Shown: positions 26,311 through 35,873 of the stretch, in pieces
How the letters are laid out: every line of letters starts with the position of its first letter
How positions within the stretch are numbered: the first letter of the stretch is position 1
Assembly (NCBI RefSeq): GCF_905397285.1
Contig: NZ_CAJPUX010000001.1
Span: forward strand, 310,001-374,000
DNA length: 64,000 bases
Origin: Cupriavidus plantarum
GTDB lineage: Bacteria; Pseudomonadota; Gammaproteobacteria; Burkholderiales; Burkholderiaceae
Direction: 5' to 3'
Notes under the pieces: generated by a model
The model's input: the letters and a program-made list of their open reading frames with translations, nothing else
Database searches by the model: none
What the model was told of the DNA's origin: nothing
Program-made: the position numbers and the translations under genes

Positions 26311-26727
26311 ATGGCTGGCCTAGACAAAGATACCCCGCACCCCACCGCGCTGACCGTTCACACGCAGTCGCGCGTGCTCGAGATCGGCTTCGACAACGGC
26401 CGCACCTATCGCCTGCCGTTCGAACTGCTGCGCGTCTGCTCGCCCTCGGCGGAAGTCCAGGGCCACGGTCCCGGTCAGGAAACGCTGCAGACCGGCAAGC
26501 GCGACGTCGGCATCGCGGGCGTGGAGCCGGTGGGCAACTACGCGATCCTGATCCGTTTCGACGACGGCCACGAGACCGGCATCTACTCGTGGGAACTGCT
26601 CCATCGCCTCGGCGACCAGCAGGAGACCGTCTGGAACGATTACCTCAAGCGCCTCGAGGCCGCCGGCCTCGACCGCGATGCGCCGATGGCCGCGCCGGGC
26701 GGCCACGCCTGTGGCCATCATCATTGA
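26311..26727 (+). CDS. DUF971 domain protein
   Basis: A 138-residue protein matching DUF971, the domain also found at the N-terminus of gamma-butyrobetaine hydroxylases. The LEIGFDNGRTYRLPFELLRV and VEPVGNYAILIRFDDGHETGIYSWELL blocks are clear. The C-terminus is His-rich (GHACGHHH), suggesting metal binding. An AGGAGG sequence is 15 bases upstream, longer than ideal. It precedes ubiE by 19 bp and is commonly found next to ubiE in betaproteobacteria. Its role is unproven; Fe-S or metal handling is a plausible inference. Confidence 0.88.
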   Translation: MAGLDKDTPHPTALTVHTQSRVLEIGFDNGRTYRLPFELLRVCSPSAEVQGHGPGQETLQTGKRDVGIAGVEPVGNYAILIRFDDGHETGIYSWELLHRLGDQQETVWNDYLKRLEAAGLDRDAPMAAPGGHACGHHH

Positions 26728-26746
26728 ATAGCAGGAGTCCTGGAAC

Positions 26747-27478
26747 ATGAGCGAGACCCACTTCGGGTTTGAGAAGGTCGAGGAGACGGAGAAGGCCGGC
26801 AAGGTCGCGGGCGTCTTCCATTCGGTGGCCAGCAAGTACGACGTGATGAACGACCTGATGTCGGGCGGCATGCACCGGCTCTGGAAGATGTTCACGATCG
26901 CGCAGGCCAACGTGCGACCGGGCCAGAAGGTGCTGGACATCGCCGGCGGCACGGGCGACCTCGCGCGTGCGTTCGCCAGGGCGGCGGGTCCGACCGGCCA
27001 GGTCTGGCTCACGGACATCAACGAGTCGATGCTGCGCGTGGGCCGCGACCGCCTGCTCGACAAGGGCGTGGTGACGCCCGTCGCATTGTGCGATGCGGAA
27101 AAGATTCCGTTTCCGGACAACTACTTCGACGTGGTCACCGTGGCCTTTGGCCTGCGCAACATGACCCACAAGGACCGCGCGCTGGCGGAGATGCGCCGCG
27201 TGTGCAAGCCGGGCGGCAAGGTCATGGTCCTCGAGTTCTCGAAGGTATGGAAACCGCTCGAGAAGGCCTACGATGTTTACTCGTTCAAGGTGCTCCCATG
27301 GCTCGGCGAGCGTGTGGCAGGGGATGCCCCTAGCTATCGCTACCTCGCCGAATCGATCAGAATGCATCCAGACCAGACTTCGCTTGTACGCTTAATGGAA
27401 CAAGCGGGCCTGGAACAGGTCGAATACTTCAACCTGACGGCCGGAGTGGTGGCGCTCCACGTCGGGAGAAAGTACTAA
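26747..27478 (+). CDS. ubiE: Ubiquinone/menaquinone biosynthesis C-methyltransferase
   Basis: UbiE methylates the quinone ring using S-adenosylmethionine. The 243-residue protein matches E. coli UbiE (251) in length. It shows [23 protein letters not shown] at the N-terminus, the SAM loop [15 protein letters not shown] (about 63-77), [15 protein letters not shown] and [13 protein letters not shown], and ends with the conserved [16 protein letters not shown] at 26733-26737 is nine bases upstream. It heads a ubiquinone cluster with ubiJ and ubiB. Confidence 0.97.
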   Translation: MSETHFGFEKVEETEKAGKVAGVFHSVASKYDVMNDLMSGGMHRLWKMFTIAQANVRPGQKVLDIAGGTGDLARAFARAAGPTGQVWLTDINESMLRVGRDRLLDKGVVTPVALCDAEKIPFPDNYFDVVTVAFGLRNMTHKDRALAEMRRVCKPGGKVMVLEFSKVWKPLEKAYDVYSFKVLPWLGERVAGDAPSYRYLAESIRMHPDQTSLVRLMEQAGLEQVEYFNLTAGVVALHVGRKY

Positions 27479-27561
27479 TTCGCCATGCACGGTCATTGAA
27501 AAACTCGGGTCGGAACCCCAGTTAGGCAAAATTGACCGGATCTGACAGGGGATCACAACAT

Positions 27562-28569
27562 ATGTCTACTATTCGCGGAAAGTTCCTTGCCGCGTCGCTG
27601 ATCATGACGCTGGCGTTAGGGGTCACGCTCGACGCCGAAGCGAAGCGCCTCGGCGGCTCCCGCAGCGTGGGCAAGCAGTCTTCGCAGGTGACGCAGCAGC
27701 GCCAGCAGGCGCCGCAGACGCCGCCCGCCCAGCAGGGTACGCCCGCGCAGCAGGCTGCCCCGGCCACGGCCGGCGCGGCAGCCGGCGGCGCCGCGGCCGC
27801 CGCGCCGAAGCGCAACTGGGGTGGGATGCTCGGCGGCCTGGCCGCTGGCCTGGGCCTCGGCTATCTGCTCTCGCACTTCGGCATGGGCGAGGCGATGGCC
27901 GGCTTTCTGGGCAACCTGATTCTCATCGCGCTGATCGCGTTTGCGGCCATCTGGCTGATCCGCAAGTTCCGTGGCGGCGCGCAGCGTCGTGAGCCGGCCT
28001 TCGCGGGCATGGGCAACAACGCGGGTGGCGGCATGAACCGTGAGCCGGCGTTCGGCCAGCCGAAGGTGGCGCAGCCGGAAGTCCGCGCGTCGGAACCGAC
28101 CTTCCGTCAGGCCGAGCAACCCGCTTCCGGTGCCGCGCTGGCAGGCGGTGCCGCTGCCGGTGCGGCGGGTGCCGCAGCGGTTCAGCAGCCGTGGGGCGTG
28201 CCGGCCGACTTCGACACCGAGAACTTCCTGCGTAACGCCAAGGTGCACTACGTGCGCCTGCAGGCCGCGTGGGATGCGGGCAACCAGGACGACATCCGGG
28301 AATTCACCACGCCGGAGATGTTCGCCGAGATCCGCATGGATCTGTCGGAGCGCGGCGCCGAGGTCAACAAGACCGACGTCGTCACGCTGGATGCCCAGTT
28401 GCTCGGTATCGAGTCCACGCCGACGCAGCACATCGCCAGCGTGCGCTTCTCGGGCATGATCCGCGAGCGCGTGGGCGAAGCCGCCCAGCCGTTCGCCGAG
28501 GTCTGGAACCTGGCCAAGCCGGTCAACGGCGGTGGCTGGCTGCTGGCGGGTATCCAGCAGGAGTCCTGA
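27562..28569 (+). CDS. Tim44-domain membrane protein
   Basis: A 335-residue protein. It has a signal peptide (FLAASLIMTLALGVTLDAEA), an Ala/Gln/Pro-rich linker, a Gly-rich membrane segment (GGMLGGLAAGLGLGYLLSHF) followed by a clear transmembrane helix (LGNLILIALIAFAAIWLI) and a C-terminal Tim44/calcium-binding-like domain (about 200-335; DFDTENFLRNAKVHYVRLQ). Tim44-like domains bind membranes or act in transport. ATG 27562 gives the signal peptide; an in-frame ATG at 27532 is less likely. It lies between ubiE and ubiJ and ends in a terminator, so it is probably transcribed separately from ubiJB. Confidence 0.88.
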   Translation: MSTIRGKFLAASLIMTLALGVTLDAEAKRLGGSRSVGKQSSQVTQQRQQAPQTPPAQQGTPAQQAAPATAGAAAGGAAAAAPKRNWGGMLGGLAAGLGLGYLLSHFGMGEAMAGFLGNLILIALIAFAAIWLIRKFRGGAQRREPAFAGMGNNAGGGMNREPAFGQPKVAQPEVRASEPTFRQAEQPASGAALAGGAAAGAAGAAAVQQPWGVPADFDTENFLRNAKVHYVRLQAAWDAGNQDDIREFTTPEMFAEIRMDLSERGAEVNKTDVVTLDAQLLGIESTPTQHIASVRFSGMIRERVGEAAQPFAEVWNLAKPVNGGGWLLAGIQQES

Positions 28570-28642
28570 TTCGGCGCGCTTGCCGCGATGGCCGGCCATG
28601 ATGGTCCGCCATGATGCGGCGGGCAAGTAGCTTAGAATGGAG

Positions 28643-28669
28643 GCCCACGCTAGCGTGGGTCTTTTTTTT
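28643..28669 (+). terminator. Intrinsic terminator after the Tim44-like gene
   Basis: The perfect palindrome CCCACGCTAGCGTGGG (28644-28659) is followed by TCTTTTTTTT, a textbook rho-independent terminator. It separates the Tim44-like gene from ubiJ, which begins 38 bp after the T-run. Confidence 0.9.
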
Positions 28670-28707
28670 CGGTGGCACTGCCGTGGTGCCACATCTTCAC
28701 GCCCGCC

Positions 28708-29367
28708 ATGAACGCTCTGCCTACTCCGCTGGCCGCGCCGCTCGTCGCCGCGCTCAATCACCTCATCGAACAGGAGTCGTGGGCCTGCGCCCAGCTGGTG
28801 CCATTCGCGGGCCGGGCCATCCGCTTCGATGCCGCGGCATTCACGCTGACGCTGAGGGTGACGGAGCAGGGCGGCATCGAGCGTGCCGGCGATGCTGACG
28901 CGCCGGCGGTCACGCTGCGCGTGCCGCTGCAGCAGTGGCCGCTGGTGGTGGCCGACGTGGCCGAGGGCGGGCAGGCTGCCGCGATGCGCCATGTGCGCAT
29001 CGACGGCGATGCCGAATTCGCGAACGTGGTGTCCACGCTGGCGCGCAATCTGCGCTGGGATGCCGCCGAGGACCTGTCGCGCGCGCTGCGCGGCGTGCTC
29101 GGGGGTGGAACGGGCGGCGGGATGGGCGGTCCGCTCGCGGACAGCCTGGCCCAGCGCGCGGTGGAAGGCGCGAGGCAGGTGCACGAGGGCGCTACCCGCG
29201 TGGGCCGCGCGCTCGTCGACAACGTGACGGAATACCTGCTGGACGAACAACCGACGCTGGTCCGTCATACGGCGCTGGAACAATTTGGCGGCGACGTCTC
29301 GCGGCTGCGCGACGATCTGGCCCGTCTCGAGAAGCGGCTGGAGCGGCTCGGCCGCGCGGACCGCTGA
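28708..29367 (+). CDS. ubiJ: Ubiquinone biosynthesis accessory factor (SCP2-domain protein)
   Basis: A 219-residue protein with an SCP2-like N-terminal half and an amphipathic C-terminal helix ([21 protein letters not shown]). UbiJ binds hydrophobic ubiquinone intermediates and scaffolds the aerobic Ubi complex. ATG 28708 starts a Pro/Ala-rich segment; alternatives upstream are unlikely because the terminator ends at 28669. The next gene is ubiB, the usual arrangement. Confidence 0.9.
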   Translation: MNALPTPLAAPLVAALNHLIEQESWACAQLVPFAGRAIRFDAAAFTLTLRVTEQGGIERAGDADAPAVTLRVPLQQWPLVVADVAEGGQAAAMRHVRIDGDAEFANVVSTLARNLRWDAAEDLSRALRGVLGGGTGGGMGGPLADSLAQRAVEGARQVHEGATRVGRALVDNVTEYLLDEQPTLVRHTALEQFGGDVSRLRDDLARLEKRLERLGRADR

Positions 29368-29458
29368 TGCGAAGACCCATGCGCCGGCACATGCGTCGGC
29401 TACACTCGCTCTTTCCTGCCGCCGTGCGCGGCCCGGTTTCCGGATTCCACTCCCCCGA

Positions 29459-31036
29459 ATGACCCGCCTTCTGCGTCTCTGCAAGATCCTCTTCGTCGTG
29501 CTGTATTACGGTCTCGACGAGCTCGTGCTGTCCGGCTTCAACGACCGCAAGATCAAATTCCTCGTTCGCGTCATCACGATCGGCCGGAAGCTGGAGCAGC
29601 CGCGCGGCGTCCGCCTGCGCCTCGCGCTGACGGCGCTGGGCCCGATCTTCGTGAAGTTCGGCCAGGTCCTGTCGACGCGCCGGGACCTCATGCCGCCCGA
29701 CATTGCCGACGAGCTCGCGCTGCTGCAGGACCAGGTGCCGCCGTTCGATTCCGCCATCGCGGTCGGCATCATCGAACGCTCGCTCGGCAAGCCTCTGGAG
29801 CAGTTGTTCCAGCATTTCGAGCAGCAGCCCGTGGCCAGCGCGTCGATCGCGCAGGTGCACTTCGCCACGCTGCGCGGCGGCCCGAGCCACGGCCGCGAGG
29901 TAGCGGTGAAAGTGTTGCGGCCGGGCATGCTGCCCGTCATCGACAGCGATCTGGCGCTGATGCGCGACATGGCCACCTGGCTCGAGCGCGTATGGGCCGA
30001 CGGCCGCCGCCTGAAGCCGCGCGAGGTCGTCGCCGAATTCGACAAATACCTGCACGACGAACTCGACCTGATGATCGAGGCCGCCAACGCAAGCCAGCTG
30101 CGCCGCAATTTCCAGGACACGAACCTGCTGCTGGTGCCGGAAGTGTTCTGGGACTGGTGCACGAGCAGCGTCTTCGTGATGGAGCGCATGCACGGGATTC
30201 CCATCTCGCGCACCGAGGCGCTCCGGTCCGCCGGCGTCGACATGCACAAGCTGGCCGAGGAGGGTGTGGAGATCTTCTTCACGCAGGTGTTCCGCGACGG
30301 GTTCTTCCACGCGGACATGCACCCGGGCAACATCCTGGTGTCCGTCGCGCCGGAGACATTCGGCCGCTATATCGCGCTGGACTTCGGCATCGTCGGCGCG
30401 CTGTCGGAGTTCGACAAGAATTACCTCGCGCAGAACTTCATCGCGTTCTTCCGCCGCGACTACCATCGCGTGGCGCTGCTGCACGTGGAGTCGGGGTGGG
30501 TCCCGCCCGAGACGCGCGTGGAGGAACTCGAGAGCGCGGTGCGCGCGTGCTGCGAGCCGTACTTCGACAAGCCGCTGCACCAGATCTCGCTGGGCCTCGT
30601 GCTGATGCGGCTGTTCCAGACCTCGCGGCGTTTCAACGTCGAGATCCAGCCGCAGCTGGTGCTGCTCCAGAAGACGCTGCTGAACATCGAGGGCCTTGGC
30701 CGCCAGCTCGACCCCGACCTCGATCTGTGGAAGACCGCCAAGCCGTTCCTCGAACGGTGGATGCACGAGCAGGTGGGCTGGCAGGGTGCCTGGGAGCGCA
30801 TCAAGGTGGAAGCGCCGCAATGGGCCAAGATGCTGCCGGACTTCCCGCGGCTGGCGCACCAGTTCCTCGAGCGCCGCGCGCTACAGTCGAATGGCGAGAC
30901 CGAGAAGCTGCTGGCCATGCTCGTGGCCGAGCAGCGGCGCACCAACCGCATCTTCGCCGCCGCCCTGATGCTGGTCGGCGGCTTCATGGCCGGCGTGGTC
31001 ATCATGCAGATCCTGTCGTGGGGCGGCCACTTCTGA
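29459..31036 (+). CDS. ubiB: Ubiquinone biosynthesis regulatory protein kinase UbiB
   Basis: A 525-residue member of the UbiB/ABC1/COQ8 atypical kinase family, required for aerobic ubiquinone synthesis. The KxGQ motif is present ([14 protein letters not shown], about 61-74), with the catalytic segment [13 protein letters not shown] (about 282-294) and the metal-binding DFG in ALDFGIVG (about 307-314). A C-terminal hydrophobic helix ([19 protein letters not shown]) anchors it to the membrane. ATG 29459 was chosen because [11 protein letters not shown] is the conserved family start; the open frame upstream overlaps the ubiJ end. Confidence 0.97.
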   Translation: MTRLLRLCKILFVVLYYGLDELVLSGFNDRKIKFLVRVITIGRKLEQPRGVRLRLALTALGPIFVKFGQVLSTRRDLMPPDIADELALLQDQVPPFDSAIAVGIIERSLGKPLEQLFQHFEQQPVASASIAQVHFATLRGGPSHGREVAVKVLRPGMLPVIDSDLALMRDMATWLERVWADGRRLKPREVVAEFDKYLHDELDLMIEAANASQLRRNFQDTNLLLVPEVFWDWCTSSVFVMERMHGIPISRTEALRSAGVDMHKLAEEGVEIFFTQVFRDGFFHADMHPGNILVSVAPETFGRYIALDFGIVGALSEFDKNYLAQNFIAFFRRDYHRVALLHVESGWVPPETRVEELESAVRACCEPYFDKPLHQISLGLVLMRLFQTSRRFNVEIQPQLVLLQKTLLNIEGLGRQLDPDLDLWKTAKPFLERWMHEQVGWQGAWERIKVEAPQWAKMLPDFPRLAHQFLERRALQSNGETEKLLAMLVAEQRRTNRIFAAALMLVGGFMAGVVIMQILSWGGHF

Positions 31037-31042
31037 TAAATC

Positions 31043-31083
31043 CGTGGAATCCACGCTAGGCGCCCGGGCCATGCCGTTATAAT
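31043..31083 (+). promoter_or_regulatory. Candidate promoter and palindrome upstream of the symporter
   Basis: A TATAAT hexamer is at 31078-31083 (cgTTATAATcc), 31 bases before the ATG. Upstream lies the palindrome CGTGGA-A-TCCACG at 31043-31055, which could be an operator. The -35 region is not recognisable. Confidence 0.4.
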
Positions 31084-31113
31084 CCGCGTTTTCAAATCGG
31101 CTACGGCACCGGC

Positions 31114-32550
31114 ATGCTGATCTGGTTCGTCATCATCTATTGGGTCATTTCGGTCGGCATCGGTCTGTGGGCGGCGCTGCGCGTCCGCAACACCAAGGAC
31201 TTCGCGGTCGCCGGCCGCAGCCTGCCGTTCTACATCGTCACCGCGACCGTCTTCGCGACGTGGTTTGGCTCCGAAACGGTGCTTGGCATCCCCGCCGTGT
31301 TCCTGCGGGAAGGGTTATCGGGTGTGGTCTCCGATCCGTTCGGATCCTCGCTGTGCCTGATCCTCGTCGGTCTGTTCTTCGCCCGGCCTCTGTACCGGAT
31401 GAACCTGCTGACGATCGGTGACTACTATCACAACCGGTATGGCCGCGTGGCGGAAGTGCTGACCACGCTCTGCATCGTGGTGTCCTACCTCGGCTGGGTG
31501 GCCGCGCAGATCAAGGCGCTGGGACTGGTCTTCTTCGTGGTGTCCGACGGCGCCCTGTCGCAGGAGGCCGGCATGATGATCGGCGCCGCCAGCGTGCTCG
31601 TGTACACGCTGTTCGGCGGCATGTGGGCCGTGGCGGTGACCGACTTCCTCCAGATGATCATCATCGTGGTGGGCATGCTCTATATCGGGATGGAAGTCAG
31701 CAGCCAGGCCGGCGGCGTGGCGACGGTGGTGTCGCACGCGGCCGCGGCGGGCAAGTTCGAGTTCCTGCCGTCGCTGGACATCCTGCAGATCATCGGGTTT
31801 GCCGCGGCGCTGGTCACGATGATGCTGGGCTCGATCCCGCAGCAGGACGTCTTCCAGCGCGTGACGTCGTCCCGCACCGAGAAGATCGCGGGCCATGCCT
31901 CGGTGCTCGGCGGCGTGCTGTACTTCTGCTTCGCGTTCATCCCGATGTTCCTGGCGTACTCGGCCACGCTGATCGACCCCGGAATGGTGCAGAAGTACAT
32001 CGACACCGATTCGCAGCTGATCCTCCCGCAACTGATCCTGAACCATGCGCCGCTGTTCGCGCAGGTGATGTTCTTCGGCGCGCTGCTGTCCGCGATCAAG
32101 AGCTGCGCGTCGGCCACGCTGCTGGCGCCGTCGGTGACGTTCGCGGAGAATATCCTGCGACCGTACTTCCGCCATCTGGACGACCGCAAGTTCCTGCGCG
32201 TGATGCAAGCCGTGGTGCTGGTGTTCACGACGCTCGTCACGCTGTTCGCGCTGAATTCGCACCTGTCGATCTTCCATATGGTCGAAAACGCGTACAAGGT
32301 CACGCTGGTGTCCTCGTTCGTACCGCTGGCGTTCGGCCTGTTCTGGAAGCCGGCCACGCGGCAGGGCGGCCTGGCCGCGATCATTCTTGGGCTGGTGTCG
32401 TGGATCGTGTGCGAGGTCGCATTCGCCGAGGCTGCGGTGCCGCCGCAACTGGTGGGCCTGCTGTTCTCGATCGGCGGCATGGTGTTCGGGTCGCTGCTGC
32501 CGCAATGGATCGACGACCATCCGCGCATCGAAAAAGTGCATACTGCATAA
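31114..32550 (+). CDS. Sodium:solute symporter family protein
   Basis: A 478-residue inner-membrane transporter with about 12-13 hydrophobic helices. The N-terminal RNTKDFAVAGRSLPFYIV motif and TWFGSETVLGIPAVFLREGL are typical of the SSF (proline/pantothenate) family; the ADSDxxVSSxxS-type internal region is represented by AALVTMMLGSIPQQDVFQRV. Transport of an organic acid or amino acid coupled to sodium is likely. It has no linked catabolic gene, so the substrate cannot be named. Confidence 0.92.
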   Translation: MLIWFVIIYWVISVGIGLWAALRVRNTKDFAVAGRSLPFYIVTATVFATWFGSETVLGIPAVFLREGLSGVVSDPFGSSLCLILVGLFFARPLYRMNLLTIGDYYHNRYGRVAEVLTTLCIVVSYLGWVAAQIKALGLVFFVVSDGALSQEAGMMIGAASVLVYTLFGGMWAVAVTDFLQMIIIVVGMLYIGMEVSSQAGGVATVVSHAAAAGKFEFLPSLDILQIIGFAAALVTMMLGSIPQQDVFQRVTSSRTEKIAGHASVLGGVLYFCFAFIPMFLAYSATLIDPGMVQKYIDTDSQLILPQLILNHAPLFAQVMFFGALLSAIKSCASATLLAPSVTFAENILRPYFRHLDDRKFLRVMQAVVLVFTTLVTLFALNSHLSIFHMVENAYKVTLVSSFVPLAFGLFWKPATRQGGLAAIILGLVSWIVCEVAFAEAAVPPQLVGLLFSIGGMVFGSLLPQWIDDHPRIEKVHTA

Positions 32551-32643
32551 CTTTCGTGTCGTTCCAGCGATGCGCTGCGATGGCGCCGAGGTTTGCACGG
32601 GTCTTCCTCGCCTTTTCCTCGCGGTCAAGTCGCACCGACGGTT

Positions 32644-32649
32644 TATAAT
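32644..32649 (+). promoter_or_regulatory. Candidate -10 element upstream of the FmdB-DUF502 operon
   Basis: TATAAT lies 68 bases before the ATG of the FmdB-like gene (gtTTATAATCCgagg), resembling the element before the symporter. A weak -35-like GGTCAA is at 32623-32628 with a short spacer. The 167-bp gap 32551-32717 holds nothing else I can name. Confidence 0.45.
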
Positions 32650-32717
32650 CCGAGGCTTTGTTCCGCTGAATTTCAGCCGTCTCAGCGTTCCTAGCTTTTT
32701 TTCGCGATAAAACGACC

Positions 32718-33071
32718 ATGCCGATCTATGCCTACCGTTGCGAAGCCTGCGGCCACGGGCGCGATGTGCTGCAAAAAATGAGCGATGCGCCGCTTACGGA
32801 TTGCCCGTCCTGCGGCACCGCCGGCAGCTTCAAGAAGCAACTGACCGCAGCCGGATTCCAGCTCAAGGGTTCCGGCTGGTATGTGACCGACTTCCGTGGC
32901 GGCAGCGGCGGCGCCAGCGCGCCGGCGTCCAGTTCGTCTTCGGAGTCGTCGGAGTCGTCCGCCGCGGCGCCGGCGTCCTCCTCTTCCGCTTCCACCACGT
33001 CCGCGTCTTCGTCCTCTTCCGGCGGCGACAGCGGCGGGGCGAGAACGTCGTCCGGCGGCGCCGCCACCTGA
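32718..33071 (+). CDS. FmdB-family zinc-ribbon protein
   Basis: A 117-residue protein with the FmdB putative regulatory domain in the first 70 residues: MPIYAYRCEACGH and CPSCGT give a CxxC...CxxC zinc ribbon, followed by GFQLKGSGWYVTDF. The C-terminal 50 residues are an Ser/Ala low-complexity tail (repeated SS, SES, SAS runs) with no predicted fold. The gene is followed 11 bp later by the DUF502 gene and then aspS, a layout common in betaproteobacteria. A regulatory role is suggested by the family name only. Confidence 0.9.
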   Translation: MPIYAYRCEACGHGRDVLQKMSDAPLTDCPSCGTAGSFKKQLTAAGFQLKGSGWYVTDFRGGSGGASAPASSSSSESSESSAAAPASSSSASTTSASSSSSGGDSGGARTSSGGAAT

Positions 33072-33082
33072 CCGGGACCATC

Positions 33083-33844
33083 GTGGCCACCAAGAAGACC
33101 TCCGCCTTCAAGACCTGGTTCCTGACCGGGCTGCTCGTGCTGGTGCCGCTCGGCATCACGCTCTGGGTGCTGAACCTGATCATCGGCACGATGGATCAGA
33201 GCATGGCCCTGCTGCCGCTCTCGTGGCAGCCGGAGAACCTGTTCGGCCGCCGCATTCCGGGCCTGGGCGCGATCCTCACGCTGCTGTTCATCCTGCTCGT
33301 GGGCGTGGCCACGCACAACTTCATCGGCCAGCGCCTCGTGCGCTGGTGGGAAATGTTGCTGGGCCGCATTCCGGTGGTCGGCCCGATCTATACCAGCGTG
33401 AAGCAGGTATCCGACACGCTGCTGTCCTCGTCGGGCAACGCGTTCCGCAAGGCGCTGCTCGTGCAGTATCCGCGCGAGGGTTCCTGGACCATCGCGTTTC
33501 TGACCGGACGGCCCGGCGGAGACGTGCAGAATCACCTTCAGGGCGAGTACGTGAGCGTGTACGTGCCGACCACGCCGAATCCGACCTCGGGCTTCTTCCT
33601 GATGATGCCCAAGGCCGATACGATCGAGCTCGACATGACCGTCGATGCCGCGCTCAAGTACATCGTCTCGATGGGCGTGGTGGCCCCAACCGACCTGCCG
33701 CGCAAGAGCGAGCAGGACGAGCGCGCCACCGTGGCCGAGGAAGCCGTGGCGGCAACGGCCGCCGTGGCCGCCGCCGCCGTGACGAGTGCCGCCGCGGGCG
33801 ATGCCGAAGCGGTCACGGCCGCCGATCCCACCGATACTCATTGA
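33083..33844 (+). CDS. DUF502 membrane protein, GTG start
   Basis: A 253-residue integral membrane protein of the DUF502 family. Hydrophobic segments occur at about 12-35 ([21 protein letters not shown]) and 62-82 ([20 protein letters not shown]), followed by the conserved [19 protein letters not shown] and [19 protein letters not shown] blocks. The C-terminus is an Ala/Val/Thr low-complexity tail. I chose GTG 33083 because the conserved membrane segment begins right after it; the open frame upstream overlaps the FmdB gene out of frame. The function of the family is unknown. Confidence 0.88.
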   Translation: MATKKTSAFKTWFLTGLLVLVPLGITLWVLNLIIGTMDQSMALLPLSWQPENLFGRRIPGLGAILTLLFILLVGVATHNFIGQRLVRWWEMLLGRIPVVGPIYTSVKQVSDTLLSSSGNAFRKALLVQYPREGSWTIAFLTGRPGGDVQNHLQGEYVSVYVPTTPNPTSGFFLMMPKADTIELDMTVDAALKYIVSMGVVAPTDLPRKSEQDERATVAEEAVAATAAVAAAAVTSAAAGDAEAVTAADPTDTH

Positions 33845-33890
33845 ATTCGAGCGGGCGCACGGCGCCCGCGCGCAACCCGGAATATCTCCT

Positions 33891-35696
33891 ATGTCCTCCA
33901 TGCGTACTCACTACTGCGGTCTGGTGACCGAACAACTGACGGGCCAGGAAGTGGCCCTCACCGGCTGGGTGCAGCGCCGCCGCGACCATGGCGGCGTGAT
34001 CTTCATCGACCTCCGCGACCGCGAGGGCCTGGTGCAGGTGGTATGCGATCCGGACCGCCCCGAGATGTTCAAGGTGGCCGAGGAAATCCGCAACGAGTTC
34101 TGCATCCGCGTGACCGGCAAGGTGCGTCCGCGCCCGGCCGGCACCGAGAACGCGAACCTGACCTCGGGCAAGATCGAGGTGCTGTGCCATGAACTGACCG
34201 TGCTGAACGCGTCCGTCACGCCGCCGTTCCAGCTCGACGACGACAACCTGTCGGAAACGACGCGCCTCACGCATCGCGTGCTGGACCTGCGCCGTCCGCA
34301 GATGCAGTACAACCTGCGCCTGCGCTACAAGGTGGCGATGGAAGTGCGCAAGTATCTGGACGCGCAGGGCTTCATCGACATCGAGACGCCGATGCTGGGC
34401 AAGAGCACGCCCGAAGGCGCGCGCGACTACCTCGTGCCGTCGCGCGTGAACCCGGGCCACTTCTTCGCGCTGCCGCAGTCGCCGCAGATCTTCAAGCAGA
34501 TGCTGATGGTCTCGGGCTTCGACCGCTACTACCAGATCACCAAGTGCTTCCGCGACGAGGACCTGCGCGCCGACCGCCAGCCGGAATTCACGCAAATCGA
34601 CTGCGAGACGTCGTTCCTCACCGAGCAGGAGATCCGTGACCTGTTCGAGGACATGATGCGCACGGTGTTCAAGAACGCGATCAATGTCGACCTCGACGCC
34701 ACGTTCCCGGTCATGGAGTTCCGCGAGGCGATGGCCCGCTTCGGCTCGGACAAGCCGGACCTGCGCGTGAAGCTCGAATTCACCGAGCTGACCGACGTGA
34801 TGAAGGACGTGGACTTCAAGGTGTTCTCGGGTCCCGCCAACAGCGACAGCGGCCGCGTGGTCGGCCTGCGCGTGCCGGGCGGCGGCGCGATCTCGCGCGG
34901 CGAAATCGATGCGTACACGCAATTCGTGGGCATCTATGGCGCCAAGGGCCTGGCCTGGATCAAGGTCAACGAAGTGGCCAAGGGCCGTGACGGCCTCCAG
35001 TCGCCGATCGTGAAGAACCTGCACGACAACGCGATTGCTGAAATCCTCAAGCGCACGGAAGCCAAAGATGGCGACATCATTTTCTTCGGCGCGGACAAGG
35101 CCAAGATCGTCAACGACTCGATCGGCGCGCTGCGCCTGAAGATCGGTCACTCGGAATTCGGCAAGAGCACGGGCCTGTTCGAGGACGTGTGGAAGCCGCT
35201 GTGGGTGATCGACTTCCCGATGTTCGAGTACGACGAGGAAGACGCGCGCTGGGTCGCGATGCACCACCCGTTCACGAGCCCCAAGGACGAGCACCTGCAG
35301 TATCTGGAAACGGATCCGGGCAAGTGCATCGCCAAGGCCTACGACATGGTGCTGAACGGCTGGGAAATGGGCGGCGGCTCGGTGCGGATCTATCGCGAAG
35401 ACGTGCAGAGCAAGGTGTTCCGCGCGCTCAAGATCAACGAGGAAGAAGCGCGCGCCAAGTTCGGCTATCTGCTCGACGCGCTGCAATATGGGGCCCCGCC
35501 GCACGGCGGTCTGGCCTTCGGCCTGGACCGCATCGTGACGATGATGGCCGGTGCCGATTCGATCCGCGACGTGATCGCCTTCCCGAAGACGCAGCGCGCC
35601 CAGGATCTGCTGACGCAGGCCCCGAGCAGCGTCGACGAGAAGCAGCTGCGCGAGTTGCATATCCGTCTGCGCACCCAGGAGCCGAAGACCGTCTGA
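33891..35696 (+). CDS. aspS: Aspartyl-tRNA synthetase
   Basis: A 601-residue class IIb synthetase. The N-terminal OB-fold anticodon domain ([22 protein letters not shown]), motif 2 ([19 protein letters not shown], about 219-237), the bacterial insertion (GAD) domain and motif 3 ([15 protein letters not shown], about 540-554) are intact. Many betaproteobacteria use a non-discriminating AspRS that also charges tRNA-Asn; that cannot be settled from the sequence alone. ATG 33891 or 33900 are both plausible; the open frame upstream to 33786 overlaps DUF502. Confidence 0.97.
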   Translation: MSSMRTHYCGLVTEQLTGQEVALTGWVQRRRDHGGVIFIDLRDREGLVQVVCDPDRPEMFKVAEEIRNEFCIRVTGKVRPRPAGTENANLTSGKIEVLCHELTVLNASVTPPFQLDDDNLSETTRLTHRVLDLRRPQMQYNLRLRYKVAMEVRKYLDAQGFIDIETPMLGKSTPEGARDYLVPSRVNPGHFFALPQSPQIFKQMLMVSGFDRYYQITKCFRDEDLRADRQPEFTQIDCETSFLTEQEIRDLFEDMMRTVFKNAINVDLDATFPVMEFREAMARFGSDKPDLRVKLEFTELTDVMKDVDFKVFSGPANSDSGRVVGLRVPGGGAISRGEIDAYTQFVGIYGAKGLAWIKVNEVAKGRDGLQSPIVKNLHDNAIAEILKRTEAKDGDIIFFGADKAKIVNDSIGALRLKIGHSEFGKSTGLFEDVWKPLWVIDFPMFEYDEEDARWVAMHHPFTSPKDEHLQYLETDPGKCIAKAYDMVLNGWEMGGGSVRIYREDVQSKVFRALKINEEEARAKFGYLLDALQYGAPPHGGLAFGLDRIVTMMAGADSIRDVIAFPKTQRAQDLLTQAPSSVDEKQLRELHIRLRTQEPKTV

Positions 35697-35716
35697 CCGG
35701 TCATCGAGCCCTGCAA

Positions 35717-35744
35717 GAAAGCCGCCGTCACTGGCGGCTTTTTT
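35717..35744 (+). terminator. Intrinsic terminator after aspS
   Basis: GCCGCC and GGCGGC form a 6-bp stem (35721-35726 and 35733-35738), extended by A:T pairs on the outside, followed by TTTTTT at 35739-35744. It ends the aspS transcript 25 bp after the stop codon. Confidence 0.88.
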
Positions 35745-35873
35745 GTTGACCGCACAACAATGCGTTTCCATTTGTTACGTTCTGGAACGATGGGTGCGGG
35801 AACAATGTCTTTCCGATGAGGCGCGCGATGCCGGTCCACGACGAAGACCGCCGCGACGCGGGAGGACCTAGCC

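Noticed and set aside
33813..35771. A 652-codon minus-strand frame opposite aspS
   Set aside because: This is a shadow of aspS in high-GC DNA; the sense frame contains all synthetase motifs.
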